Of a stretch of DNA of 64,000 bases, positions 9,257-22,943 are shown in pieces. Below the pieces are notes generated by a model. That model ran no database searches, had not been told where the DNA came from, and was given only the letters and a program-made list of their open reading frames with translations. The stretch is from Clostridia bacterium UC5.1-1D2 (GTDB taxonomy: Bacteria; Bacillota; Clostridia; Lachnospirales; Lachnospiraceae). The position numbers and the translations under genes are program-made. The stretch lies in NCBI GenBank assembly GCA_001304855.1, contig BBZN01000020.1, positions 1 through 64,000 of the forward strand. Direction: 5' to 3'. Each line of letters starts with the position of its first letter. Position 1 is the first letter of the stretch.

Positions 9257-10084
9257 TGAGCTTGGTGCAGAGACGAAAGGCAAAAAAGGTTCTCCTGACG
9301 GTTGTGATGGCGCTGCTGGCTGTTACTTACATATACCCTATCATATTGATGGTTATAAACTCCGTAAAGCTTCGGGGAAGTGGTCCTGGATGTGATTGCG
9401 CTGCCCAGCAAGATAGAGTGGGGCAACTATTCCTATGTGGTGGATAAGATGAAGTACGGCAGGCTGTTCATCAACAATGTGATTATCACGGTAATCGGTA
9501 TTGCAGGAATTATAGCGTTCTCCTCCATGTCCGCCTACATCATGAGCAGAAAGAAGAACAAATATACGAAAATTGCCGCTCTTTTGATTACAACGCCTAT
9601 GCTGATTCCCTTCCAGGCCATTATGATAACCCTTTTAAAGGTTATGAATGTGATTCACCTTTCCGGAAGCAGAGTGGGCCTTGGCATCCAGTATTGGGGG
9701 TTTGGAATCCCTATGGCGGCGTTTATCTACAGCAACTTTATGAGCACCATACCTAAGGAGATCGACGAGAGCGCGTACATAGACGGGGCTGGAACCTTTA
9801 AGACGTTTTTATTTATCATCTTCCCTCTGCTTAAGTCCGTTACGTTTACGGTGGTGGTAATCGACGTTATGTGGATATGGAACGACTTCCTGCTTCCTCT
9901 TCTGATGGTTAACAGTTCCAATGAGACAAAGACCCTGGTGCTGTCGGCCTACACCTTTGTGGGACAGTTCAATACCCAGTGGCATTACGCCATGGCGGCC
10001 ATGGTGCTTGCGGTTCTGCCCTCTATCATTATTTTTATTCTGCTTCAGAAATATATTGTGGAAGGTGTTGTGGCAGGAGCGTAA
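9256..10084 (+). CDS. ABC sugar transporter permease, MalG/UgpE type (frameshifted)
   Basis: About 276 residues after joining frames near 9375, where dropping one G from a GGGG run gives VKLREVVLDVIALPSK. It has six predicted membrane segments and the EAA motif (DESAYIDGAGTFKTFLFII). It pairs with the MalF-like permease just upstream to form the membrane channel. It starts at 9256 with an ATG overlapping the previous stop. Confidence 0.9.
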
Positions 10085-10162
10085 AGGGTTAGATATTTGC
10101 CGGGACCACCCGGCGTGATGAATATAAATGGTCTGCGGACCTGAAAAGAAAGGAAAAATATT

Positions 10163-11449
10163 ATGAAAAAAAGATGGATAAGCGCGCTGCTGTGCGCAGC
10201 TGTGGTCTCGTCCACAGTGATGGGATGCGGTAGTAAAGAAACAGGAAGCGGCACAGGGGAGACTGGAGGAGACAGCGCAAAGGGAGATTTATATGTTTAT
10301 ATCCCAGCCGGAGTATGCGGACGCTATCAACACGCTCATTGAGGAGTATAAGACGGTTGCGCCGGATGTAACCATCAATTATGAGACGACCCAGAACGAT
10401 TATCCCACTCTGCTGAAGGCCAAGCTGAATTCCGGCGAAGCGCCCGATATTTTTCCTCCACTTCCGGAAAGGAAATTGAAATTTATAAGGAATATTCCTG
10501 GATCTGTCGGATCAGCCTCTGATGGAATCCATGCTTCCGGCTGTGGCGGATACGATGAAAGACGCCAACGGGGAAGGGGTATACGGACTTGCAATCAAGG
10601 GAAATTACTTCGGCCTTCTGTACAATAAGGATCTCTTCCAGCAGGCGGGAATTGAAAAAGCGCCTGAGACGGTGGCCGAGCTGGAGGATGCGGTAGGGAA
10701 GTTAAATGAGGCGGGTATCACTCCATTTACCGGCGGTTACGCCGAGTGGTGGGTATTTAAACATATATTCCAGCACTATGTGGCTGCCGCAACGGATGAT
10801 TACCAGGGGCTTTGTAACAGCCATGGAGTCAGGCGGGGACTCCCTGAACAACTACCCTGTGCTTAAAGATAACTTCTTTCACTTTGTGGATCTGGTAAAG
10901 GAGAACGGAGATGCGAAACCTCTGGAAGCAGATTTAAGCGCAGAGGAAGCCGCATTTGCTTCAGGCAAGGCTGCCATTATGGTTGGACAGGGCGCATGGG
11001 TGGAGGCCGATCTTAAGAAGATTAACCCTGACATCAATATCGGTTTTACCGGTTATCCTGTAGATGAGGACGCAGCCCACTGCCAGGTTATCACAGGTTC
11101 GGATCAGGCCCTGCGCATTAACAAGGATTCCAAGAATAAGCAGGCGGTTCTGGACTTTATCAACTGGTGGTATACATCTGATTACGGCAAATCGTGGTTC
11201 ACAGATGTGGCAGGAGTTGTTCCGCCTATTAAGACGGAGGGCACGTCTGAGTACGCTGTTATTGAGCAGGGCAATGCTTCCGCAGCAGAGAAGGGAAGCG
11301 CGCCTCTGGGCGTTATCTATTCTACAGACAGCTTCCACACAGCTTTCGGCGAGGCGATGCAGGCCTATGTGGAGGGCGGCGCTTCCAAAGAAGATACAAT
11401 TAAGAAGATTGAGACAAAATGGGTGGAGATTGACGGCTCCTCCAACTGA
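10163..11449 (+). CDS. extracellular sugar-binding lipoprotein of the ABC importer (frameshifted)
   Basis: Starts MKKRWISALLCAAVVSS with lipobox VMGC, so it is exported and lipid-anchored. The remainder (about 400 residues) is a family 1 extracellular solute-binding protein. It has the typical N-terminal lobe (INTLIEEYKTVAPDV ... LKAKLNSGEAPDI) and the late ITGSDQALRINKDS block. At least four one-base errors (near 10303, 10457, 10503, 10810) split it; all are in or beside short runs. It captures the oligosaccharide for the two permeases upstream; the ligand is not known. A terminator follows 105 bp later. Confidence 0.88.
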
Positions 11450-11553
11450 CAGATGACGGGAATGAGTGTTCATACACGCCCTGGCAGTAGAACGCTGGAA
11501 CTTGAGCAACGCAGTGCCGGGGCGCCGTTGCCATGGACAGTAACGGAGTGCAG

Positions 11554-11582
11554 GGGGAAAGCGCGTATGCTTTCCCCTTTTT
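11554..11582 (+). terminator. hairpin with T run between the binding protein and GH31 genes
   Basis: GGGGAAAGC and GCTTTCCCC pair over 9 bp with a 6-nt loop, followed by TTTTT. Sitting inside an otherwise co-directional operon, it probably allows partial read-through. Confidence 0.75.
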
Positions 11583-11598
11583 GAAAAGGAGACATCAT

Positions 11599-14006
11599 AT
11601 GAAATTTACTGAAGGTTACTGGGAAAAAATGAGAGGGCCAATGCTTCCTACGGCTCTCAGGCGTTTGTGGTGGAGCGGATTCCAAAAGGGATGCGCGTGG
11701 TGGCTCCGGTCCGGGTAATAAAAGACCGTTCGGGAGCGCTGGACGTAGGCACTATAACCACAGAGTTTACCTCTGTGGGGAAGGATATTATCAGCGTCAG
11801 AAGCTGGCATTTTGAGGGGTATGAAAAGGGCGAGCCCAGATACGTTTTGAATGAGGATTATCAGGACACGGAGGTTGAGATAACGGATACCCAGGCCCTT
11901 ATGAGGGCCGGGCGGGTGGCTGTGCGGGTGGACAGGGAAAACTTTGGGTTTACCTTTGAAGCCGACGGGAAGGCATTTACCGGCTGTGGGTTCCGGAACC
12001 TGGGCTATATGCAGTATGACCGCAAAGCGGCGACAAAGTTTCCTGAGGAAAATTATATGGCTGCGGATTACAGGCCCTATATGCTGACGGAACTCTCCCT
12101 GAGTCCGGGCGAGTGCGTATATGGCATGGGAGAGCGGTTTACGGCCTTTGTGAAAAACGGCCAGGTGGTGGACTGCTGGAATGAGGACGGAGGTACAGCT
12201 TCACAGATTGCCTACAAGAATATTCCTTTCTATGTGACCAGCAGCCATTACGGCGTATTTGTGGATCACAGCGACAACGTGTCCTTTGAGGTAGCCAGCG
12301 AGAAGGTGGAGAACGTGGGCTTTTCCGTTCCGGGGGAGGAGATACGTTACCATGTGATCTACGGGGATACCATCAAGGATGTGCTGCGTACATACACGGA
12401 TCTCACAGGGAAGCCGGCTCTGCCTCCCGCCTGGTCCTTTGGACTGTGGCTTTCCACTTCCTTTACCACCAATTACAACGAGGAGACCGCCGCTTCCTTT
12501 ATCCAGGGAATGGCTGACAGGGATATCCCCGTATCCGTATTCCACTATGACTGCTTCTGGATGAAGGAACTCCACTGGTGTGATTTTGAGTGGGATGAAA
12601 GAACCTTCCCCGATGTGAGGGGAATGCTCAAACGGTACAAGGACAGGGGCCTTCATATCTGCGTGTGGATTAATCCCTATATTGCCCAGGGCACCGGATT
12701 TTTCAGGGAAGGGATGGAGAAGGGATATCTGGTGAGGCGTGGGGACAACAAGGGAATCAAACAGCTGGACAACTGGCAGCCGGGCATGGGTCTGGTAGAT
12801 TTCACCAACCCCGGGGCAGTGGCCTGGTATACGGATAAACTGAAAACCTTTTGGACATGGGGGTGGATTGTTTTAAGACGGATTTCGGAGAGAGGATTCC
12901 TGTGGACGTATCCTACTATGACGGCTCCGATCCGAGAGGAATGCATAATTACTATACACAGCTTTACAACAAATGTGTTTTTGAGCTTCTGAAGCGGGAG
13001 AAAGGGGAGAAGGAGGCGGTTCTCTTTGCCAGAAGCGCCACTGCGGGAGGACAGCAGTTCCCGGTTCACTGGGGCGGCGACTGCTCCGCTACCTTTCAGT
13101 CTATGGCGGAGAGCTTGAGAGGCGGACTTTCCTTTACGCTCTCAGGATTCTCCTTTTGGAGCCACGATATCGGCGGATTTGAAATGACGGCCACGGCAGA
13201 CGTATATAAGCGATGGCTCCAGTTTGGCCTTTTGTCCACCCACAGCCGGCTTCACGGTTCCAAAAGTTACCGTGTGCCCTGGCTCTTCGACCAGGAGGCA
13301 GTAGAAGTGTGCCGCAGGTTTACCAAACTGAAATTGCGTCTGATGCCTTATCTTTACCGTGTGGCTGTGAGATCCCATGAGACGGGAATTCCCACCTTGG
13401 GCGCATGGTGATGGAGTTCGACCGGGATCCCGCCGTCAGATATCTGGATATGCAGTATATGCTGGGAGAAAGCCTGTTGGTAGCCCCTGTGTTCCGTGAG
13501 GACGGGGAGGTGGAGTACTACCTTCCAGAGGGAACATGGACGCATCTTCTGACAGGGGAGACAAAGGAGGGAGGAAGATGGCACAGGGACGTGTGTGATT
13601 ACTTTACCCTGCCTCTCTATGTGAGAGAAAATACCCTTCTCCCCATAGGGCCTGCGACGAACGGCCCGACTATGACTATGAGCAGGACGTGGAGCTGAGA
13701 CTGTATTCCCTCGGGGAAGGCAAAGAGGCTCTTTGCCGGATACCGGATACCGGCGGCAATATAGTCATGACCGTCAGAGCCAGGAGAGAGGGGAACAAGA
13801 TTGTGTTTGAGACAGATAAGCTGGCCCGGGGAATGAAGTATGTGCTTGAAAATATTTCGGAAGCAGAGAGGGTTTCCGGAGGTGAGACAGCAGGCTGTGA
13901 TCCGGCAAAGGGCAAGGGCTTTGAAGCCGCAGACGGGGAGCGCCGGAAGGGACTTGTTATTTTGCCCGGAGAAAAGCGGGTCACCGTTACATTAAAATCC
14001 AGTTAA
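11599..14006 (+). CDS. yicI: alpha-xylosidase, GH31, YicI-like (frameshifted)
   Basis: Joining frames (breaks near 11665, 12850, 13405 and 13675) gives about 800 residues that follow the E. coli YicI pattern throughout. Conserved points are FHYDCFWMKELHWCDFEWD, the nucleophile in DCFKTDFGERIP, the acid/base region FPVHWGGDC, and SHDIGGFE. YicI-type enzymes remove alpha-1,6-xylose from isoprimeverose and xyloglucan oligosaccharides. The match over the substrate-binding FHFDCFWM region supports xylosidase over glucosidase. No signal peptide; cytoplasmic. RBS AAAGGAGAC lies just before the ATG at 11599. Its neighbours are the importer upstream and GH127 downstream. Confidence 0.87.
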
Positions 14007-14021
14007 GGAAGGTACGGGGAA

Positions 14022-15982
14022 ATGGAGTCATTTAGATTATTAGATAAACAGGAGTGCAGGGTAAAGGATCCCTTTTGGAGCCGGTACATTTCATTGGTCA
14101 GGGACGTTGTGATTCCATACCAGTGGGATATTTTGAATGACCGCATCCCTGATTCTGAGCCAGCCATGCCATTGACAATTTCCGCATTGCAGCAGGGATA
14201 TGGAAGGCCATTTTTACGGACAGGTGTTCCAGGACAGCGATGTGTACAAGTGGCTGGAGGCCGTGGGAAATGTGCTGATGCTGGGGCGTGATGAGAAGCT
14301 GGAGGCCCAGGCGGACTCTGTCATTGACATCATAGCCAGAGCCCAGCAGCCAGATGGATATCTGGACACTTATTTTATTATTGAGGAGCCGGATAAGCGG
14401 TGGACCAATGTGCTGGAATGCCATGAGCTCTATTGTGCAGGACATTTTATCGAAGGGGCTGTGGCCTACTATCTTGCCACAGGCAAGGAAAAGGTCTATG
14501 AGACGGCTCTGAGGCTGGCTGACCATATCGACTCTGTTTTTGGCCCCGAGGAGGGAAAGCTCCACGGCTATCCCGGACATCAGGAGATAGAGATGGCGCT
14601 GTTGAGACTCTGTGATGTCTCCGGGGACGAACGGTATCAGAAGCTGGCTCAGTATTTTATCGATGCCAGAGGAACCAACCGGTTTTTCGAGGAGGAATTT
14701 GAGCGGAGGGGGAGCCGCTGCTTCTGGACCGGGGAAAAGGTGGAGGAACCCAACCGTTGGTTTAATCAGTTCCCCTACAATTATTACAACCAGTTTCATC
14801 TTCCTGTGAGAAAGCAGAAAAAGGCTGTGGGCCATGCGGTGAGAGGCGTCTATATGTACGCGGCTATGGCGGATCTGGCCTGGCGTCTGAAAGATCGGGA
14901 ACTTTTTGATGCGGGGAAGGCCGTCTGGAACAATATTGTGGAAAGGCAGCTCTATATAACCGGAGGAATCGGAGCCACCCATTCCGGGGAGGCCTTTACC
15001 GCAGATTACGATCTGCCCAACGACACCAATTACTCTGAAACCTGCGCGTCCATCGGGCTTATCTTTTTTGCCCAGAAAATGCTTCAGACGGAGGCGGAAG
15101 GAGTATATGGAGACGTGATAGAGCAGGCGCTGTACAATACGGTACTTGGAGGAATGAATTATGAGGGAAACCGGTTCTTCTATGTAAATCCTCTGGCTGT
15201 GGTTCCGAAGGCCTGCGCCGACAATACAGAGCGCAATCATGTGAAACCTGTAAGGCAGAAGTGGTTTGCCTGCGCCTGCTGCCCGCCTAACATCGCCAGG
15301 CTGATTGCAGGCCTGTGGAAGTACATATACACAGTGAAAGCAAACTGCGTGTACGTGCATCTGTATATGGGAAATGAATCCTCTGTAAAACTGGGAGACT
15401 GTACGCTGCATTTGACGCAGGAAACAAATTATCCCTGGGACGGAAAAGTGGCGCTGAAGGTAAAGGCAGATACGCCAGAGCCTCTTGAAATCGCGCTGCG
15501 AATCCCCCGCTGGAGTCATGAATATACTCAGGGTTAACGGGAAAACAGCAGCCGCCTCCAGGGAGGAGAAAGGGTTTGCCTATCTGAAGGGCTCCTGGGA
15601 ACAGGAGACAGAGATTGAGATTGAGTTTGACATGAAGGCCCGGCTTATAAGGGCCAACCGCAAGATACATTACAACGGAGGCCGCGCTGCCATCGTCAGA
15701 GGCCCCCTGGCCTACTGTCTGGAGGAGGCGGATAACGGAAGGTATCTGGATCTGATCGCTGTAAAGGGGAAGGCAGAACTTACCGAGTCCTGGGACGAGG
15801 GGATGCCCGGGGGCTCCGTGACTGTGACGGCGCAGGGCGTCAGGGACATCGCCGGGACAGAGGAGGCTCTCTATGAACCATATGAGTGGAGGGAGGAAGA
15901 GGTCGAGGTGAAGGCCGTTCCTTATTTTCTGTGGAATAATAGAAAACCTGGGGAGATGCAGGTGTGGATGCGGGTTAAATAG
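14022..15982 (+). CDS. beta-L-arabinofuranosidase, GH127 (frameshifted)
   Basis: About 650 residues after joining breaks near 14190 and 15530. It shows the GH127 hallmarks: an alpha/alpha barrel with the Glu and Cys of NYSETCASIG and the cysteine pair in CACCPPNIARL. In the Bifidobacterium enzyme HypBA1 these bind zinc and supply the cysteine nucleophile. It should remove terminal beta-L-arabinofuranose from short arabinooligosaccharides, for example those on plant hydroxyproline-rich proteins. Cytoplasmic. It lies 15 bp after the xylosidase gene and 2 bp before the reductase gene, so it is in the same operon. Confidence 0.85.
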
Positions 15983-15984
15983 AT

Positions 15985-18691
<2,707 letters not shown>

Positions 18692-18749
18692 GGGGAGGGA
18701 GCCCGTCATATGGTTCAGACGGCAAATTCCGCCTGAACGGATATGGACG

Positions 18750-18779
18750 TCCCCCGGTTTGACTTGTTAAACCGGGGGA
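18750..18779. terminator. bidirectional terminator between convergent genes
   Basis: TCCCCCGGTTT and AAACCGGGGGA form a perfect 11-bp stem with an 8-nt loop, lying between the GH13 gene (+) and the second alpha-galactosidase (-). Confidence 0.7.
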
Positions 18780-18784
18780 TTCAC

Positions 18785-21017
18785 CTATGATTCTCTTATG
18801 AGATGCAGCTGCCAGGCCTGGTATTGGTCCGTCATAAAGGGAACCGGAATTCCTGCTGCCATCAGCGCGCCGCCGGGGTACAGCCTGCCTGTTTCTTCGT
18901 CCCTGTAGAGGCTTTGGGATCCAGGCCCTTCAGTTTTATGCAGATGGGAAGGGGATTTCCGTGAGTCTCAAGGGTGATTACGTTTAAGAGGGCCTCCCCC
19001 TTATCCTCACTGGCGAACAACCAGGCCGCCGCCTCCCTGTCTGTAAAGGGGTTGGTCAGCCGATAGTAATCGCCGTTGTGAATCAGATCCCAATATTTGT
19101 GGAAATCTCTGATCTGCTCTTTGATACATGCCTTCTCGGAAGCTGTGACAGCGTCCAGGTTCAGTTCATAGCCAAAGCTTCCGGCCATGGCCACCACGCC
19201 TCTGGTCTTTATGGGAATCCTTCGTCCTGTCTGATGGCTGGGAGATGCAGACACATGGGAGCCCACTGCAGATACAGGGAATCCAAAGGAGGTGCCGTAT
19301 TGGATGCGGATCCGGTCAATGGCGTCCGTGTTGTCGCTGCACCAAATCTGAGGGGTATAGTATAGCATACCTGCGTCAAAGCGCCCGCCGCCTCCGCTGC
19401 AGCCTTCTATGAGAATATGAGGATACCGCGTATTCAGCCGTTCCAGAAAATCATAGAGCCCCAGCATATACCGGTAGAGGACGGCTCCGGGGTTTTGAAG
19501 GCCGGCATCCCCCTGGCCGCTGCCCGTCTCCTTGAGTTCTGCTGCAGGTACAGCCGAATACACATCGGCAATGCTGCGGTTCATATCCCATTTTACGTAT
19601 TCGATGTTAGCGCTGTCCAGCACCTTGCAGATGGCTTCAAACAGGTAGTCCACCACCTCCCGCCTGGAAAATCCAGCACCAGCTGGCTGCGGCCCATAAC
19701 CGGTTTTCTGCCGGGAATGGTAAAGGCCCAGTCAGGATGGGAACGGTAGAGGAGGCTGTCCTCGGACACCATCTCCGGCTCGATCCAGATACCGAATTTC
19801 ATTCCCAGACTGTTGATGCGTCCGGCAAGACTTTTCAGGGAACCGCCCAGTTTTTCCTCATTTACAAACCAGTCTCCCAGGCCGGTGGTGTCGCTCTCGC
19901 GTTTTCCAAACCATCCGTCGTCCAGCACCAGCATTTCCACTCCCAGCTGAGAGGCCTGTTTGGCAATGTTAAAAATATCATCCCCGGTGAAATCAAAATA
20001 TACAGCCTCCCAGCTGTTGATCAGCACAGGCCTGGGGGAGAGTTTGTACCTGCCCCGGCACAGGCTGCGGCGGATTCCTCTGTGAAATTGTCTGGAAAGG
20101 GTTCCCAGGCCTGCGCCGCTGTAACTCAGTATTACTTCCGGACCAAAGAAAATCCCGCCTGAGGTGAGCCTATAGGAAAACTGTTCATCCTGCAGCCCCA
20201 TCAGAAGCCGGGTCTGGCTGTACTGGTCCTTTTCCGCCTCGGCCTTAAAGGCACCGCTGTACACGAACGACATTCCGTAACAGGAACCGGTATCTTCTGT
20301 GGCGTCCTTTTCCGCCAGAATAACAAAGGGACTGTACTGGTGGCTGGAGGTTCCGCGCCTGCTGCCAATAACCTGGGCGCCGTGTGCCACCTCTGTTCTC
20401 TGCCAATTCCTCTCCATTGCATGTCTGCCGTAAAACAGTATCCAGTGATAATCCCCGTAAAGGAAGTCCAGACATGCGCTGTGAACCTTTTTGAGAACCA
20501 GAGGTTCATTCCCGCTGTTTTCCACTTTCACAGCCCGGGTGATAATGTCGTAACAGGGAAATACTCCATAGAGCAGAAAAACCGTAAGGCCGCTTACCTG
20601 GTCTTTCAGGCACAATTCCAATGTCTCACTATCCTCCGGCCCGCCGTACATGGAAGGAAGTCCGGGAAGGGTGTATTTTCCCTTTTTTATAAGATGGCTG
20701 TGATAATGGAGGCTGCAGCAAACGGAACCGTCGGCATTTTCCACTGCCAGGGCGGGGCTTCTGTAGTCTCCGGTTCCCAGCGCAGGATATTCCTGGGGCA
20801 GGGCGTCCAGGGAATAGGTCCGATTGGAACCTGCTTCATAGGGATTGCCTGAAAACCCCCGGTCTGCGTAGGTCAGCAGGTATTCCGCCGAACCGTCAGT
20901 CCTGCCGCCGTAGTAAAGATGAAGAAGATTCCCAAAGGAGTCCACCTTCATCTGGTAGGTGGTATTATTGGTATGAATTGTGAAAAGCCCTTGGTCACCG
21001 TTATAAAGAATTGCCAT
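18785..21017 (-). CDS. aga: alpha-galactosidase, GH36, AgaR/RafA type (frameshifted)
   Basis: Joining frames (breaks near 19640 and 18900) gives about 743 residues, the standard size of Firmicutes GH36 enzymes. It has the N-terminal beta domain, then LINSWEAVYFDF, LVLDDGWFGKR and IWIEPEMVS. The nucleophile lies in YVKWDMNR, then ILIEGCSGGGGRFD, and the acid/base lies in WCSDNTDA. It is longer and clearly different from the LacI-linked enzyme at 5978, so the two probably differ in substrate. It diverges from an AraC regulator gene across about 310 bp rich in palindromes. The true stop is at 18785, beyond the last break. Confidence 0.9.
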
Positions 21018-21092
21018 TTACAAGTCCTCCTGTGGCTTATTGCTGCAAACCGGAATTTAAACTAAACCATTATGCCGCTTTTTATCCGAATC

Positions 21093-21139
21093 ATTTACCT
21101 GTTATGGCTATCATACCATGATGATTTACTCAGGTAAAT
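21093..21139. promoter_or_regulatory. inverted repeat in the divergent promoter region
   Basis: ATTTACCTG and CAGGTAAAT, perfect 9-bp arms 29 bp apart, with a smaller ATCAT/ATGAT pair between them. Candidate regulator site controlling the alpha-galactosidase, the AraC gene or both. Confidence 0.45.
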
Positions 21140-21157
21140 ATTCAGCTTATGCCACTT

Positions 21158-21216
21158 ATATACCCAAATGCTGCTTTTGCGTATGGATGTTAATGTCACA
21201 TGGCATTTGGGTATAT
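21158..21216. promoter_or_regulatory. 14-bp inverted repeat between aga and araC-like genes
   Basis: ATATACCCAAATGC at 21158-21171 and its exact reverse complement at 21203-21216. The centres are 45 bp apart, a little over four helical turns. This could be a pair of operator half-sites or a hairpin in the AraC mRNA leader. Confidence 0.5.
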
Positions 21217-21326
21217 GGTGAATTCACGCCTCTGGTGGAATATATTCTCTGTCTGCGTGGGGAGCGTTACAGTATACGCGCTTCAAATAAAGACGGATAT
21301 TTCCCAAGGGCAGATTGGAGTTTTAT

Positions 21327-22171
21327 ATGAGTAATATGATGTTTTCAATTTTCCCAAACGAACATTTTGTGGATTTGGGCCTATATCAGTACGGATGGGA
21401 GAAATGTGAGCCTCTCCATTCCTTCGGTCCCTGTTCCAGAAATCACTATCTGTTTCATTATGTCATATCCGGTTCAGGAGTCCTCCAGTCGACAGACTCC
21501 AGAGGCGTTACAAACACCTGCCTATAAGGAGCGGAGAGGGGTTTTTGATACACCCCAGACAGATAAATACCTACTGGGCGGACAGGGAGCGTCCATGGGA
21601 ATATGCCTGGGTGGAATTCGACGGCCTCAGGGTAAAAGAGGCGCTGGAACTGGCAGGACTTACCCCGGACAGCCCCGTATACCGGTCCGATGTGAAAGAG
21701 CTGAATCTTAAGCTTAGGGAAGAACTTCTCTATATTGCCAGACATCCGGATCAGTCTCCTTTTCATCTCATAGGACATATGTACCTGTTCCTGGACTGTC
21801 TGACCCGGTCCGCCGTCTCCAGAAAAGCGCTCAGGGACGGCAGAATTCAGGATTTCTATATCAGGGAGGCGTTGTCTTTTGTGGAGCAGAATTTCCAGAA
21901 TGACATAACTGTGGAGGATATGGCTTCCTTTTGCAATCTGAATCGCAGCTATTTCGGCAAAATTTTCAGAGACGCAGTGGGAAAAAGTCCTCAGGAATTT
22001 TTAATCGCCTACCGCATGTCAAAGGCAGCGGAACTGCTGAGGCGGACGGAGCTGGCAATCAAGGATATTAGCAGCGGCGTGGGGTATCCCAGCCAGCTGC
22101 ATTTTTCCAGGGCCTTTTAAAAAACCTATGGGATAGCTCCCAGAGAGTGGAGAATGGTGAATCGGGTTTAA
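21327..22171 (+). CDS. AraC family regulator, MsmR-like (frameshifted)
   Basis: About 281 residues after joining frames near 21500-21530 and near 22118. In the second break, removing one T gives HFSRAFKKTYGIAPREWR. The N-terminal cupin domain starts GLYQYGWEKCEPLHSFGPC, as in regulators of raffinose/melibiose genes. The C-terminal domain carries ITVEDMASFCNLNRSYFGK and the second helix-turn-helix. It is divergent from the GH36 gene and is most likely its activator. Confidence 0.82.
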
Positions 22172-22444
22172 GGCCTATTTATTCTAATTTTTGCATAAAA
22201 AATACGAGTTTTTGTAATGCTGGTTGTATTTATGGGTGTAAATGCTATGCTGTGTAGATTGCATTATTGGAAACGGACATGGCAGATTTGTTGTGTAGGT
22301 TATGATCGCGCCGTCATCACCGGCGGAACGGTAAGCGCCCAGCCAATTGGGCAGTGCCGGCCATAGGGGTGTCGGCCCGCCAGGAGGAGGCGGGCAGCAT
22401 CCAGATTGAGAGAGGAACACTTGACCTGAAAGGAGCACTGATAG
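22172..22444. other. spacer upstream of toxin fragment
   Basis: The first 100 bases are AT-rich; the rest is a GC-rich stretch with no frame I can join to a known toxin N-terminal domain. It may be decayed sequence of the toxin carrier protein. Confidence 0.4.
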
Positions 22445-22624
22445 GCTCCTTTCCGCTGCAGCGTAAGCGGAAGTGGAAAAAGTAAGAAATATTATGAATG
22501 GGCTCATACCCATAATGATATTGAGGTATACGATGGAAGAGGTAATCACTTAGGATGGATGGATCCAACAACAGGAGACATGTATAAGCCTGCTGTTCCA
22601 GGAAGAACTATTAAAATTAATTAA
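22445..22624 (+). pseudogene. orphan C-terminal toxin domain, colicin E3-like ribonuclease
   Basis: An open frame of 59 codons with no start codon, ending KYYEWAHTHNDIEVYD, GNHLGWMDPTTGDMYKP and GRTIKIN. The order YEW-x3-H-x3-E, HLG-x-x-DP-x-TG and the basic end match the cytotoxic domain of colicin E3, which cuts 16S rRNA in the decoding site. By alignment the catalytic His and Glu are kept, but the Asp that follows YEW in E3 is Ala here. The export and delivery parts of a polymorphic toxin are missing, so this is an orphan cassette or a remnant. The immunity gene follows 16 bp later. Confidence 0.65.
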
Positions 22625-22640
22625 TGTGGAGGCATTATCG

Positions 22641-22943
22641 GTGAAATATTGTTGTGAAAAAATGTTGTATTTTTTAAATCAAAATAAAGGTAAAGGAGAC
22701 TTTGATTCGGATGATATAATATATTATGAGCCTCGATTTGATGAATATGGAATTGTAATACATGATTCAGGGAAGTCTTACATCAAAATAGAGTATTGTC
22801 CGTGGTGTGGGGAAAAATTGCCGGATTCCAAACGAGATTTATGGTTTGATGAATTAGAGAAAATGGGTAAAGAAAATCCATTAGAGGAAGAATTACCAGA
22901 AGAATTTAATTCTGATGAATGGTGGCAAAGATTTAAGAATTAA
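22641..22943 (+). CDS. immunity-type protein, DUF6980 family
   Basis: I choose the GTG at 22641 because GGAGG lies 8 bp ahead; this gives 100 residues starting MKYCCEKM. The CC near the N terminus, the middle YYEPRFDEYGIVIHD and the zinc-ribbon-like YCPWCGEKLPDSKRDLWFDEL are typical of small proteins found next to polymorphic toxins. The gene is very acidic at its end and far richer in A+T than its neighbours, which suggests transfer. It most likely neutralises the E3-type ribonuclease encoded just upstream. Confidence 0.7.
   Translation: MKYCCEKMLYFLNQNKGKGDFDSDDIIYYEPRFDEYGIVIHDSGKSYIKIEYCPWCGEKLPDSKRDLWFDELEKMGKENPLEEELPEEFNSDEWWQRFKN

Noticed and set aside
8379..14006. Frameshifts as programmed slippage or phase variation
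   Set aside because: The run lengths are short (2-6 bases) and the breaks occur in nearly every long gene, including essential ones elsewhere, so errors explain them better.
14098..15519. 473-residue minus-strand open frame
   Set aside because: Lies entirely antisense to the GH127 gene, which has clear catalytic motifs.
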